A program made the position numbers and the translations under genes. DNA of 64,000 nucleotides from Pycnopodia helianthoides (Eukaryota > Echinodermata > Asteroidea > Forcipulatida > Asteriidae), in the NCBI GenBank assembly GCA_032158295.1, contig CM063252.1:15089885-15153884 (forward strand), given 5' to 3'. The notes under the pieces are model-generated. The model had not been told where the DNA came from and did not search any database. It worked only from the letters and a program-made list of their open reading frames with translations. Below are positions 25,201-37,200 of the stretch, piece after piece; the stretch's first letter is position 1, and every line of letters starts with the position of its first letter.

Positions 25201-28200
25201 AAAAACACAAGGACAAAAACACAAGGACAAAAACACAAGGACAAAAACACAAGGACAAAAACACAAGGACAAAAACACAAGGACAAAAACACAAGGACAA
25301 AAACACAAGGACAAAAACACAAGGACAAAAACACAAGGACAAAAACACAAGGACAAAAACACAAGGACAAAAACACAAGGACAAAAACACAAGGACAAAA
25401 ACACAAGGACAAAAACACAAGGACAAAAACACAAGGACAAAAACACAAGGACAAAAACACAAGGACAAAAACACAAGGACAAAAACACAAGGACAAAAAC
25501 ACAAGGACAAAAACACAAGGACAAAAACACAAGGACAAAAACACAAGGACAAAAACAAAGGTGGGAAGAGGGAGAAAAAGTAATTAATTGGTGAATAAGG
25601 CGGACAAAAACAAGGAGAGTATCTGTGGGGTAAAGGGAGAAGGCAAAGACAAAAGGTTATTAGTCATTTCCTTCTTGGATGTTCAAACCAATGGTGGAAA
25701 TGATCTGGAGGCGTGTTATTATTATCATTGAATAAAGAAAAAAAAAGGACACAAAACGAACCTGCGTTTTTTTCCAAAATCGTCTCAGTCGTTTTCTTCT
25801 GACAAGCCCCAACGTCCTCCCCGGCACATTCTCCTTCGCCGTGCACCAGAGGGCCACATACGTTGATGCTGTATTCGTACGGCCATACTGTCACAACGTA
25901 GTCGGCCTGCTCATTGTGGAGTGAGTTCAGATCGTACTCAAACTCGAAGTTGGGCACTTGGACGACGCATCCAGTTCCTTGGACTCTCTGTTTGTGCACA
26001 GATATATTTAAAAAATGTATTATACAGGATTGGTAGAGCTGACAAAGAATAGTTGCAGACAGTGTTCATGTTTTGTGTGATCAACCATTAATACATGAAA
26101 TAAAAAAACCTGTGAAAATTTGGGCTTAATCCGTTGTGCGAGTCAGAAGAAAAAAGTGAAAAACCATGCACATTTTTCATCATGTGAACACATGTTAACA
26201 TGGGAAACACTGAAAAATGTCAATTCAGGTCTTGACCTTTATTTTTAACCTTTCAGGTTGAGTAAAACTTGGTTAGATCTTGTAGCCGTTTGCGGCCGCT
26301 ACATGCATTTTGGTACAAGCCGTTTTGGCCGCTATGGGCATTTTGGTACAAGCCATTTCAAAGCCGCTATGGGCATTTTGGTACAAGCCATTTGCAGCCG
26401 CTATGGGCGTTTTCCACAAGCCGTTTTCAGCCGCTATGGTCTCTAAAGGGTTAATAATGACTGGTCAGACAGAGGTTTTGAAGTCTTTAATGATCAAAAC
26501 TTTTAGCGGACAGGCTGCTGGGTTCTAATAATGACTGGTCTGACAGAGGTTTATACAGTCTTTAATGATCATTACCTTTAGCGGACAGGCTGCTGGGGTC
26601 TAATAGTGACTGGTCAGACAGAGGTTTAGACAGTCTTTAATGATCATTACCTTTAGCGGACAGGCTGCTGGGGTCTAATAATGACTGGTCAGACAGAGGT
26701 TTAGACAGTCTTTAATGATCATTACCTTTAGCGGACAGGCTGCTGGGGTCTAATAGTGACTGGTCAGACAGAGGTTTAGACAGTCTTTAATGATCATTAC
26801 CTTTAGCGGACGGGCTGCTGGGGTCTAATAATGAGTGGTCTGACAGAGGTTTATACAGTCTTTAATGATCAATACCTTTAGCGGACCGACAAGCTGCTGG
26901 GGTCTAATAATGACTGGTCAGACAGAGGTTTAGACAGTCTTTAATGATCATTACCTTTAGCGGACAGGCTGCTGGGGTCTAATAATGACTGGTCTGACAG
27001 AGGTTTATACAGTCTTTAATGATCATTACCTTTAGCGGACAGGCTGCTGGGGTCTAATAATGACTGGTCTGACAGAGGTTTATACAGTCTTTAATGATCA
27101 TTACCTTTAGCGGACAGGCTGCTGGGGTCTAATAATGACTGGTCTGACAGAGGTTTATACAGTCTTTAATGATCATTACCTTTAGCGGACAGGCTGCTGG
27201 GGTCTAATAATGACTGGTCAGACAGAGGTTTAGACAGTCTTTAATGATCATTACCTTTAGCGGACCGACAAGCTGCTGGGGTCTAATAATGACTGGTCAG
27301 ACAGAGGTTTAGACAGTCTTTAATGATCATTACCTTTAGCGGACCGACAAGCTGCTGGGGTCTAATAATGACTGGTCTGACAGAGGTTTAGACAGTCTTT
27401 AATGATCAATACCTTTAGCGGACAGGCTGCTGGGGTCTAATAATGACTGGTCAGACAGAGGTTTAGACAGTCTTTAATGATCATTACCTTTAGCGGACAG
27501 GCTGCTGGGGTCTAATAATGACTGGTCAGACAGAGGTTTAGACAGTCTTTAATGATCATTACCTTTAGCGGACAGGCTGCTGGGGTCTAATAATGACTGG
27601 TCAGACAGAGGTTTATACAGTCTTTAATGGTCATTACCTTTAGCGGACAGGCTGCTGGGGTCTGCCATGAAAAGATGTACTCACACCTCTCTGTCTCCAA
27701 CTGGAAACACAGGGGAGCCCTGAAATAGTGGAGGAAATAGATTTTTTAAAGAATTAAGACAAGCCAGGGTTTTTTGTTATGTATGTACAGCATATGGACA
27801 ATAAATCGTATGAACAGCACGCCGCACTAGTGCTAATAACAAAAGCTTAGTACCCGCATCTCAAACAAATATGTTAGGTTTCACTAACATATGCGCCCGT
27901 ACATTTTGACTGGCATGTCTTGGACGAGAGCTATCAATCGTTAAAGGTTTTGTACACAAAATGCAATTGCACCTACAAGGCAGGTGAGCAGTTCTAAGGC
28001 CAATAGATCCCTTGCATTCAACCTTGCTCCCAGGGTTGATCAATCTCGCCATGCCATTGTTTCCCAGCAAGCGCTGCTCGCTCACAACTGCTGGTATTGG
28101 TTAAATAAATGGCCCATTTTTAATAAGGCCTGTGGCCGATCCACTCTACACGGGCGCTCAAGTATGGTACCCCGCAAAAGAGGCATCAAGTCAAAGAATA

Positions 28201-31200
28201 ACTGGTCCCCTTCTCATTCTTCTTTGATCTTGTGGCATGTCTTAACAGTATGCAGTTTAGGGTGGCCGTGTAAATACATGATTCATTTGCAATGGACTCC
28301 TGTAAAAAATGCTTGCAGTCACTTTTGGCAACCAATCAGCGTTGATTTTTTAGCACATCCTTATCGGGGGTTAGTGACGAGAGATATTGAGACGGCGTGC
28401 TGCCCATTGTAGTGGGGCTGCCTTGCACAGCCGCCATAAACAATCGTCAAACCACATGTACCTATTCGGTGCGCATCTAACCGCATGCACATTGCCTAGA
28501 ATACGCACTTCACGCTAGTAACACCTGGGGAACCAGACTCCCCAAAATAGCCACGGATGAGATTTGGTGTATGTGGGAAATTCCTGAAAACTGGCTTGCG
28601 AGTCTGGGTTCCGCCCCCCCCCCCTTACTCTAGACTAAAGACTCTTAACCGGTTGCGCACAAGAGTCGGAAGGTGCAAAGCAAAACCTGGTGAAGTGGGG
28701 ATACACTGCAGGTCCCGACACCTGTGAATGCAGAGAGCATGGCAGACCATGGATCATCTCTTCACCTGCCCCCTACTTCCATCAGCAACTACTAACTGAT
28801 GACCTAGACTGGTACGCTGTCCTTATCCGCACGGGTAAGGACAGGCACCGGTCTATTAGTCAAAGAGATGGTCACTGCTACTGGTCCCCTGTCCGACTGG
28901 TCCCCCTATCTGCAAGACGCGCAAATGGGATGCGAGGTCAAAGGTGCGTTTGTCAGGATTCCTCCAAACACTCGGAGCTGGTCTCTGGCGTAAAACACGA
29001 GCCTCGAAGTGTGATGTCAGATGTTCGGTCTACTGATGACCAGGCTGAGGCTACCTACACTGCCCTTCAGTGTGCCAACTACTGGAGGGATAGCATTTGA
29101 GCAGCATGGACGCGAGAAGAAGAAGACCTCCGCAGTGTTACAATTCAGGAGGTTTAGAGACTCAGTGCAACAACAGAAATACAAAGCTACAGGTTTCGAC
29201 AAAATGTGAACAATTTCTTTCTCCCTTTGATGACTGCTTTACTTCTTTTCAAGAAAATTAATTTGAAGACACAAGGAGGCTTTTGAGAAAATCTTGGAAA
29301 TTGACAAATTCCTGAGAAATCACCTGCCTGAATGGCTTTAGATTCATCGCAGATAACGACATCAGGTTGATTGGGGTCAATTACTCACCGGTGTATCTGA
29401 ACATTCAAAGTTGATGCGTGTGCTACGATGGTACTTGTTATGGCATAGATCTCCATTAACGTAGTGTATACTGAGTGAGCCATCTTCAGCGGCTTCAGGT
29501 ATGGCCTGTACATATCCCATATTGTAGGCTTTGTCATCACCGGTTGTCTGGCAAGCTCCGATTGGTCCACCTGATGAAAGAGGTTTTTTTTTTGTTTAAA
29601 TAACTCAACGTTATGAATCTCCCAGACTTACTGCCAGGGTGTGATTACCCAGACCTGGCAGGAGTAAAAACAAAATTATTCAAAAAAAACTAGCTACCCT
29701 CCCTCAATTGGTCGTCAGTATTGAAAGACTTTAAGCTAAAAACCCCTTGTCACACGAAGTTGTCTGCTTTCAGATGCTTGGTTTCGAGACCTCAGGCGAG
29801 AGGTCTCAAAATCAATTCAAATAAATTACTTCTTTCTCAAAAACTACGTTACTTCAGAGGGAGCCGTTTCCCACAATGTTTTATACTATCGACAGCTCTC
29901 CATTGCTCGTTACCAAGTAAGTGTTTATGCTAACAATTATTTTGAGTAATTACCAAAGTGTCCAGTGCCTTTAACTCTCTTTCTTTCTTTTTGTTTTCCT
30001 TTTTTTTTTATAGGCAAATATAGCAATAATAATGAACAAATTTCCTTCACTATTTGGTTGAAATCACTTCGCATTTACAGACATCTTATCTGAAACAGTG
30101 CCAAAAGCTGCAAAATTATTTAGGTACGGCACTAACTACATCACAAACACCATTCATAATACAATGTTTATTTTTTTTTATTTTTTTTTTTTATTTTTTT
30201 TTTTTTATTAATGTATGATTGTGTGCATTTATTTATTTATTTATTATTTATATTTTCCAGTTTTCAATTCTTAACATTGATGTATTTAGTTTTTATCTGT
30301 AAATTTGAAGATTCTGTTAGTTCTTGTTTTCCCTTTCCTGTAATTGGCAGTTCATCGGCAGTTGGTTTGAACGATAAGTACAAATGTATACCTGGGCAGA
30401 AGTGTGTTTCCGAGGTGACAGAGTTGACCGGGCGGCACACGTTGATGTAGTATTTCGTCCCCGGTTCCATGTCCACTGCCTCCCAGTTCCCGTCGTCCTT
30501 CGCCAGGGGTGAGAGGTCATACTGGTTGCCCTTTTCGTCGGAGACGAGACAGTCCACGGACTCCGGGAGGCAGGCCAACGGCGTCTCGAAATTGAAGATG
30601 TAGTTGTTGTTTTCCTTCCGGTGGAAGACGGGCTTCTGGGAACTCAACGAGACGTTGTGACGACACAGGAACGTTATCTCAGTCATCATCACGTTACCTG
30701 GATAATCAAACAGAGAAAAAAACAAAAAGACCATCAATAGACCAGGGTTCTGCCCAGGATTTCTTAAGTGGTGGAAAAATGTTTCCCTGGAAACCATTGC
30801 AAAATGGATCAGTTACACGGTAGATCATATAAATAGACTCAAATCAAAGAAGTACTCAAAATTCATGGCTTCGGATACCATTTTTACTGGTAAATACACA
30901 ATTTTACATTTCGTTGAAAACCTTTGAAAGGAAATTGCAAGTGTCATTTAAAAACTGTCGTGACACTTGTGTCCTTTAGCAAGACACTTAGACATTATTG
31001 CTTCGTCCTTCATATGGGACGTATTGCCGTAGGTCCCGTGTGTTGTGTAAAGCACGTTAATTTAACCCTAAGGGAAGCAACGTGGTGAAAAAATTCTCCA
31101 CATGTTCCAAATATGGTCATAATTTTTTTTTCAATGGGCCAAAAAAGCCACGATTTTCTGTATTCGACACCCCTTGTATACACCACAAGCCTGTAGACTC

Positions 31201-34200
31201 CCATTGGCCAGGCTATAACCACTGCCGAGTAAGAATTATTGAATGACAGCAGTCCCAAGGGACAGCTATGCCCTTGGGAATTGTAACTTGATATCTTAGT
31301 GAGCCAACTCCTTGTGCCATTATCTCTTTGTGTCAACCCTGTGCCGCCCAGAGCTAAAACAGGTCGTAAATAACACACACTGCTGGCCCAGACAAAAGCC
31401 CTGTGGGGGTTAAAATTGCTTTGGGCTTGCAGCAGGGGGTCATTGACCTACAAAACTGAGTGGTGATAAAATCCTCCACCTGGAGGACGCGCGTTATACA
31501 GAAGGGCCCGCTGCTCTGAGGGTTTTAAAGAACCCAGTGCACTTATCCGTTAAGAGAAAGGGGTTTGCCGCAGTGTTTTCTGGTATGGTTGGCTGGTACA
31601 AGTGCTGCGTAAAATGGGTCTCCTAAACTCAGCCTACCTGTCTCAACAAATGTGAACAACAGTGCCATGATCCCCCATCTGTGGTAGATACTGATGCTTT
31701 CCAAGTGGGCATCATTATCATCATCAATAAACTAGACAAATCCAGGGGTAATGAGTGAGCAAGTCAGGCTGGGGAAACAGAATGACACAGTGAGATCGAT
31801 CACCCATGGGAATGAGGTTGAGATCACCTCCGGCCTCAATTTGAATTAAGTTCGGGTGGCGACTAAACTTGACTAGACCGACTAGACCAACCAGAAACCA
31901 TAGAGCACACGGAGATTGACTACATCGAACCATGCACTGGAGCATGGTTGACTATGGTCAATTCGAGAGCTACGTAACAGTTTCTAGTCCCAATATACGG
32001 CTCTGGTCAAGTCTAGTCGCCCACCCAAACTTGCTCTTGGTTGCACTGATGTGAGCTTGGATAAAAATCCAAGATGGCTACACCATCTCCATAGATGGCT
32101 ACACCATCTACCATGACTTTTCTTACCCCCTTCAAGATTCTGTCCCTCGTACGTCAGCTTCAACAGCCCATCGTCAGAGAACTCCAAGTTCTGATTGGCA
32201 GGGAAGCCGATCCAGTCCACCGAGGTGTCCGACTTGATGATGCAGGCGCTCGGCACCCCTTTGTCCTCATTCGGCCCGCAGTGGCTTGTCCCACCCGTCA
32301 CATTGCCGCAGATGTTCAACTGCAAATAAATAACATCAGGAAACATTTCTTCGATACGAGTTTTTAGGTATTTTATCGCATTTGTTACACATCAGTGTAG
32401 CCAAGTCGATTGATGGCTTCTCCACCCAGGTGCTCCGGATGGCCTTCAACGCCAGCTGGAAGCGGAAAGTGATCAAACGAACAAACAATACTGGCGTGCC
32501 GTGGTCGAGCGGATAAGAACACCGGACTCAAGCTCTGGTGTTTCTGACCAGCAGAGTGTGGGTTCGAGTCCCGGTCAAGACACTTGTGTCCTTAAGCTAG
32601 ACAGTAAACTGTTATTGCTGGGTCCTTCTGACGGGACGTAAAGCCGTAGGTCCCGTGTGTTGTGTAATGCACGTAAAAAAGAACACAGTGCACTTATCGT
32701 AAAGAGAAGGGGTTCGCCCCGGTGTTCCTGGTTTGATTGGCTGCATATTGCGCCACAGCACCGTGTAAACCATTACATGGTGCTATGCAGAGGAAAAAGG
32801 TCTCATACTTCAAAAACATAGCTCCACATACCTTCCAATATAAATACTGTAGCGCTTAGAAACGTAGTATTAAGTTCAGTATAAATGTAAAGTGACTCCG
32901 GTCGCCGAATTTCTGATAATGGAATGGGACATGGGGCGCTTCCGTTATTACAAACAACTGTATGGTGACATCCCAAAGGTAGGTCTGATGTACTACATGT
33001 AGGATTGGTAGTGCATGTAAAAGAACCCAGAATTATGGAAGAGTAAGTGTTAACCCCGATGTTAGCCTCAACCGCCTAAGAACTGGTTACGGACGATGCA
33101 GAGTCTTAATGCAGAGGTGGGGCTTCAGGAGAAGCACAAACAGCACGTGAATGCGGCCAGGGAACAGGCAATGGAGCACCTGCTAGTCTGCCCACACTCC
33201 TGCCAGAGCCATGCACCAAAGATGACCTGGAAGCCGTGAACTGCCGTGCCAGAGCCTGTGTGAGGCACTGGACCGGACTTGTGTAGTGACTCGATAAGAA
33301 GAAGACCCCCGATGTTTCTGGTTCATAGCAAGCACCCTTGTCTACAGGTTTCCTCAGGCTTCCGAGTTACAGTGATTAAAGTACGCTTTTAAGGCATCCT
33401 AGAATTCATTACCAGAACTAGGGTCTATATAATAATAATAATAATAACATAAACACTATAAAGTACCTCAACGACGCTGTTGTCGGGCCCCGTCAACGAG
33501 TAGAAACTCCCGTCCGGCTTGGTCAGGGTGCCCATGTTGAACACGTACTCCGAGTTGGGGTCCTTGACTGTGCAGTCTTCCCTGTTGTTGGCCTTGTCGA
33601 TGGGGACAGGCCGCCTCCGTCTCCCAGATGAACGAGTACAGACAGTCGCTCACCTTCTCCAAGAGCCTTGGGGAGCTCCCCTGAAAGACAAAAAAAAAAA
33701 AAAAATCATAACAGGCGTTCCGAGAGAAGTTTCACCATAAAATGAAGTGGGACTCAGGGTTGTGGGAAAAAGAAAAAAACCAATCCCAGCCTGAAAATTT
33801 CAACAAGCTAATCGGGAAAATTGCACTTTGTATTTTGTGTGTGGCCCATTGTGCTGGCTCAGCGATTGAGGGCAGCGAGGGACTATACCATCCTTATCGA
33901 CGTCGTACCGGTATATCTAAACGTATATTTTCTATCTTACCGATGTTGTGCAAGCCCTCTATAAGATCAGTTCTTACCAAAGACCATCCTTATTGATGTC
34001 GTACCGGTATATCTTAACGTACATTTTCTATCGTACAAATGTTGCGCAAGCCCTCTATAAGATCAGTTCTTACCAAAGACCATCCTTATTGATGTCGTAC
34101 CGGTATATCTTAACGTACATTTTCTATCGTACAAATGTTGTGCAAGCCCTCTATAAGATCAGTTCTTACCAAAGACTATCCTTAATGATGTCGTACCGGT

Positions 34201-37200
34201 ATATCTTAACGTACATTTTCTATCGTACAAATGTTGTGCAAGCCCTCTATAAGATCAGTTCTTACCAAAGACTATCCTTAATGATGTCGTACCGGTATAT
34301 CTTAACGTACATTTTCTATCGTACAAATGTTGTGCAAGCCCTCTATAAGATCAGTTCTTGCCAAAGACTATCCTTAATGATGTCGTACCGGTATATCTTA
34401 ACGTACATTTTCTATCGTACAAATGTTGTGCAAGCCCTCTATAAGATCAGTTCTTACCAAAGACCATCCTTAATGATGTTGTACTGGTATATCTAAACGT
34501 ATATTTTCTATCTTACCAATGTTTACAAGCCCTCTCAGATCGATTCTTACCAAAGCCCCCTTCCTACAGCTGAAGTGGATCCGGCTTTCCACTCGTTTGT
34601 TTTCACCACAGATGCTGCCGTTGACGTAGGTGAGAAGGATGTGCCCCTGGCTCTCAATCACTGGCTGGGACTTGGGCACACCCATAGAGGCGAGGACTGC
34701 ACTCTCCTAAAATGAAAAAAAAACATCAAAATCTTCAAAACAATAAGGTCAAATAAAAAATGTCAAAAGTTTAGCGTCCCCGCTCGCTTCCTTTTTTTTG
34801 AGGGCCGCCTCCCTTTTTTTTTTTTTTTTTTTTTGCGATGAGCAACAGTAGCAGCGATTGGTGGAATGTCTCTGTATATCTGGGTTCCTTTGGTCTTGTG
34901 CTCATGCCATGAGATGTTCTGCACCAGTATAAGAAGCTCAGTTGTAGGTGCACCAGTAAGCAAACTTTGAGGTTGCAGGTTCAAATACCGCACAAGTCAA
35001 TTTGTCTTTGTTCACCCCAAAACTGAAAATAAAACTACCATTCACTTCTATATCTGGCTCAGTACTACGTTTCAAAGTGCTACGGTGCTGTTGTCCCTGC
35101 AAACTATTCGGCCATGCCAGGACACCAGCCCAAACATTGCGTAGACACATGAATACATGTTCAGTATAATATTTTTTAACACGTTGACTGGTAAACTAAC
35201 TAAGATGATACAGAAATTAACAGAAATTCATAATCTAATTCTCTGTAGACTTCACATTTCCTTCAGGAATACAAGTAACTCATCCAGCAAAACTAACACA
35301 AAAGAAGGACAAAAACTACACTTGCCCCCAAGTTTAACAAAAACTCCATACACACACCAAGACAGACATACGTGTACATGATTTCATTTTCACTACCTTA
35401 TGGAGACCGAGAACAAAACAGAAAAGGGATAACAAAGAGTCTCCATAGGGAAGTTCTAAAGACTGGGTTGCTCCACAAGGAATTTTGTGTACAAAGTCTA
35501 TGGGAGGTTCTTAACTACAGGGACAAAGGAAAGAACAAAAGATGTCTCCACAGGGATGCAAAAAATAGAATGTGTGTACCTCATCGTTATTGAACTCCGT
35601 TTGGCAAACTCCTGCAAACGCCCCGCAACCCTTGACTGGATTAATGGGCCGGCAGACGTTAATGTAATACTTCTTGCGGTTGCCATGGGGATCCGAGTCA
35701 TCCACAAAGGACCAGTTTTCTTCTTCCAGTGACTTGGATAAACTGTTCATCAAAAGTACAAAAAAAGAACACATAAAGTAATAGTCTGTCGATTCAAGAC
35801 TAAGGACTATACACACATAAGCCTTTCCAGTTTGTTTGGCAGTCAATTATTTTTTTTTATAATTAATGCATGAATCATTTCTCAGATTTATCAGGGTTGG
35901 TGTCCGTTAGCGAATGCTGCAGCCAGAGATGCGGTTGGTACCCGCTGTCACCTCGCTAAACGTGAATGGATCCAACGTTCTTGTGAAAATACCTTGACAG
36001 TTTTTCCCCGTTTTCTCAGCAAGTTGACACTGTATTCAGCTGAAACTTTCACATGTGGTTTTTATTGTTATCTCTTTATAATTTTGCTTGTAAATCAGCG
36101 TTACGTTGAGAAAAAACAATCTATGACTCTACCTTTCAAGATTTGAAAAATATATATACATCTTTTATAATGATGATAATATCAATCTACAAATGGCAAA
36201 GTTGTGAACATCTTAAACAATGTTTATTAAAAAAATATGCTTAGTTTGTTTTTCTTTGTTTCATTAATAAAAAAAATAAATAATTAATAAAAAAATAAAG
36301 CATTCATTACCTCGACAAATCATATTGTTCATGATCGTGCGCATCTTCATCGGTAACCACACACTCTATAGGCTCCTCTGGACAGGCATATTTGGTGAAC
36401 CAGTTAAACACGTAGGCATTGCTGGCCTCATATTTAAATTCAGGCTTTCCAGGGTCCTGGTCTGGTGCACACAGGAAGGCTATCTCAGTCTGGGAGTAAA
36501 AATAGGCGTAAAAATGGGCTATTACTTGATGTGGATTGAGTACTGGATACATATCGGGAAAAACTGGGTGAACATTGGGTGGATACTGGGTGAAAAATGG
36601 TTGAGTATTAAAAGAATACTGCTTGATTATTGTATGAACACTGAGTGAATATTGGGTAGATACTGGGTGAGTATTGGGTAGATACTGGGTGAGTATTGGG
36701 TAGATACTGGGGGAACATTGGGTAGATACTGGGTGAATACTGGGTAGATACTGTGTGAATATTGGGCAGATACTGGGTGAATATTGGGTAGATACTGGGT
36801 GAATATTGGGTAGATACTGGGCGAGTATTGGGTAGATACTGGGTGAGTATTGGGTAGATACTGGGTAAATGTTGGATGAATACTGGGTGAATACTGTTTC
36901 AATACAGTGTGAACACCGAGTAAATATTGGGTTAACACTGAGTGGATACTGAGTGAACTTAGGGGCAGCCTTAGTTGGATGTATTGGTTGAGAAAGATTT
37001 GGCAAAAGATACTAGCCTATGCGTAGGTAAAAGATAGCTGAAAATCAAGATGTCAACTAAAATATATTCCATAAACCCTATTATGTTTACACTTAATATT
37101 TTAAACAAAAATGTAGAATGTAATGTTGTGATGTAAATGAGCAATAAAAACACCTGGAAAATGGTTAAACGGGAGGGGAAAAAGAAAAATGTCAACTGAG

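Noticed and set aside
25064..25594. Long open frames on both strands rich in Lys/Asp/Thr/Gln or Phe/Leu/Cys/Val
   Set aside because: They are translations of the 14-bp minisatellite; no start context, splice support or family.
26452..27663. CRISPR-like array
   Set aside because: Units are contiguous without unique spacers, and the genome is eukaryotic.
33948..34496. 182-codon plus-strand frame with 32-residue repeats
   Set aside because: A by-product of the 96-bp minisatellite whose unit length is a multiple of three.
36307..37005. 232-codon minus frame with Tyr/Pro/Ser repeats
   Set aside because: Only its end (exon 13) is coding; the rest is read-through of a 22-bp minisatellite in intron 12.
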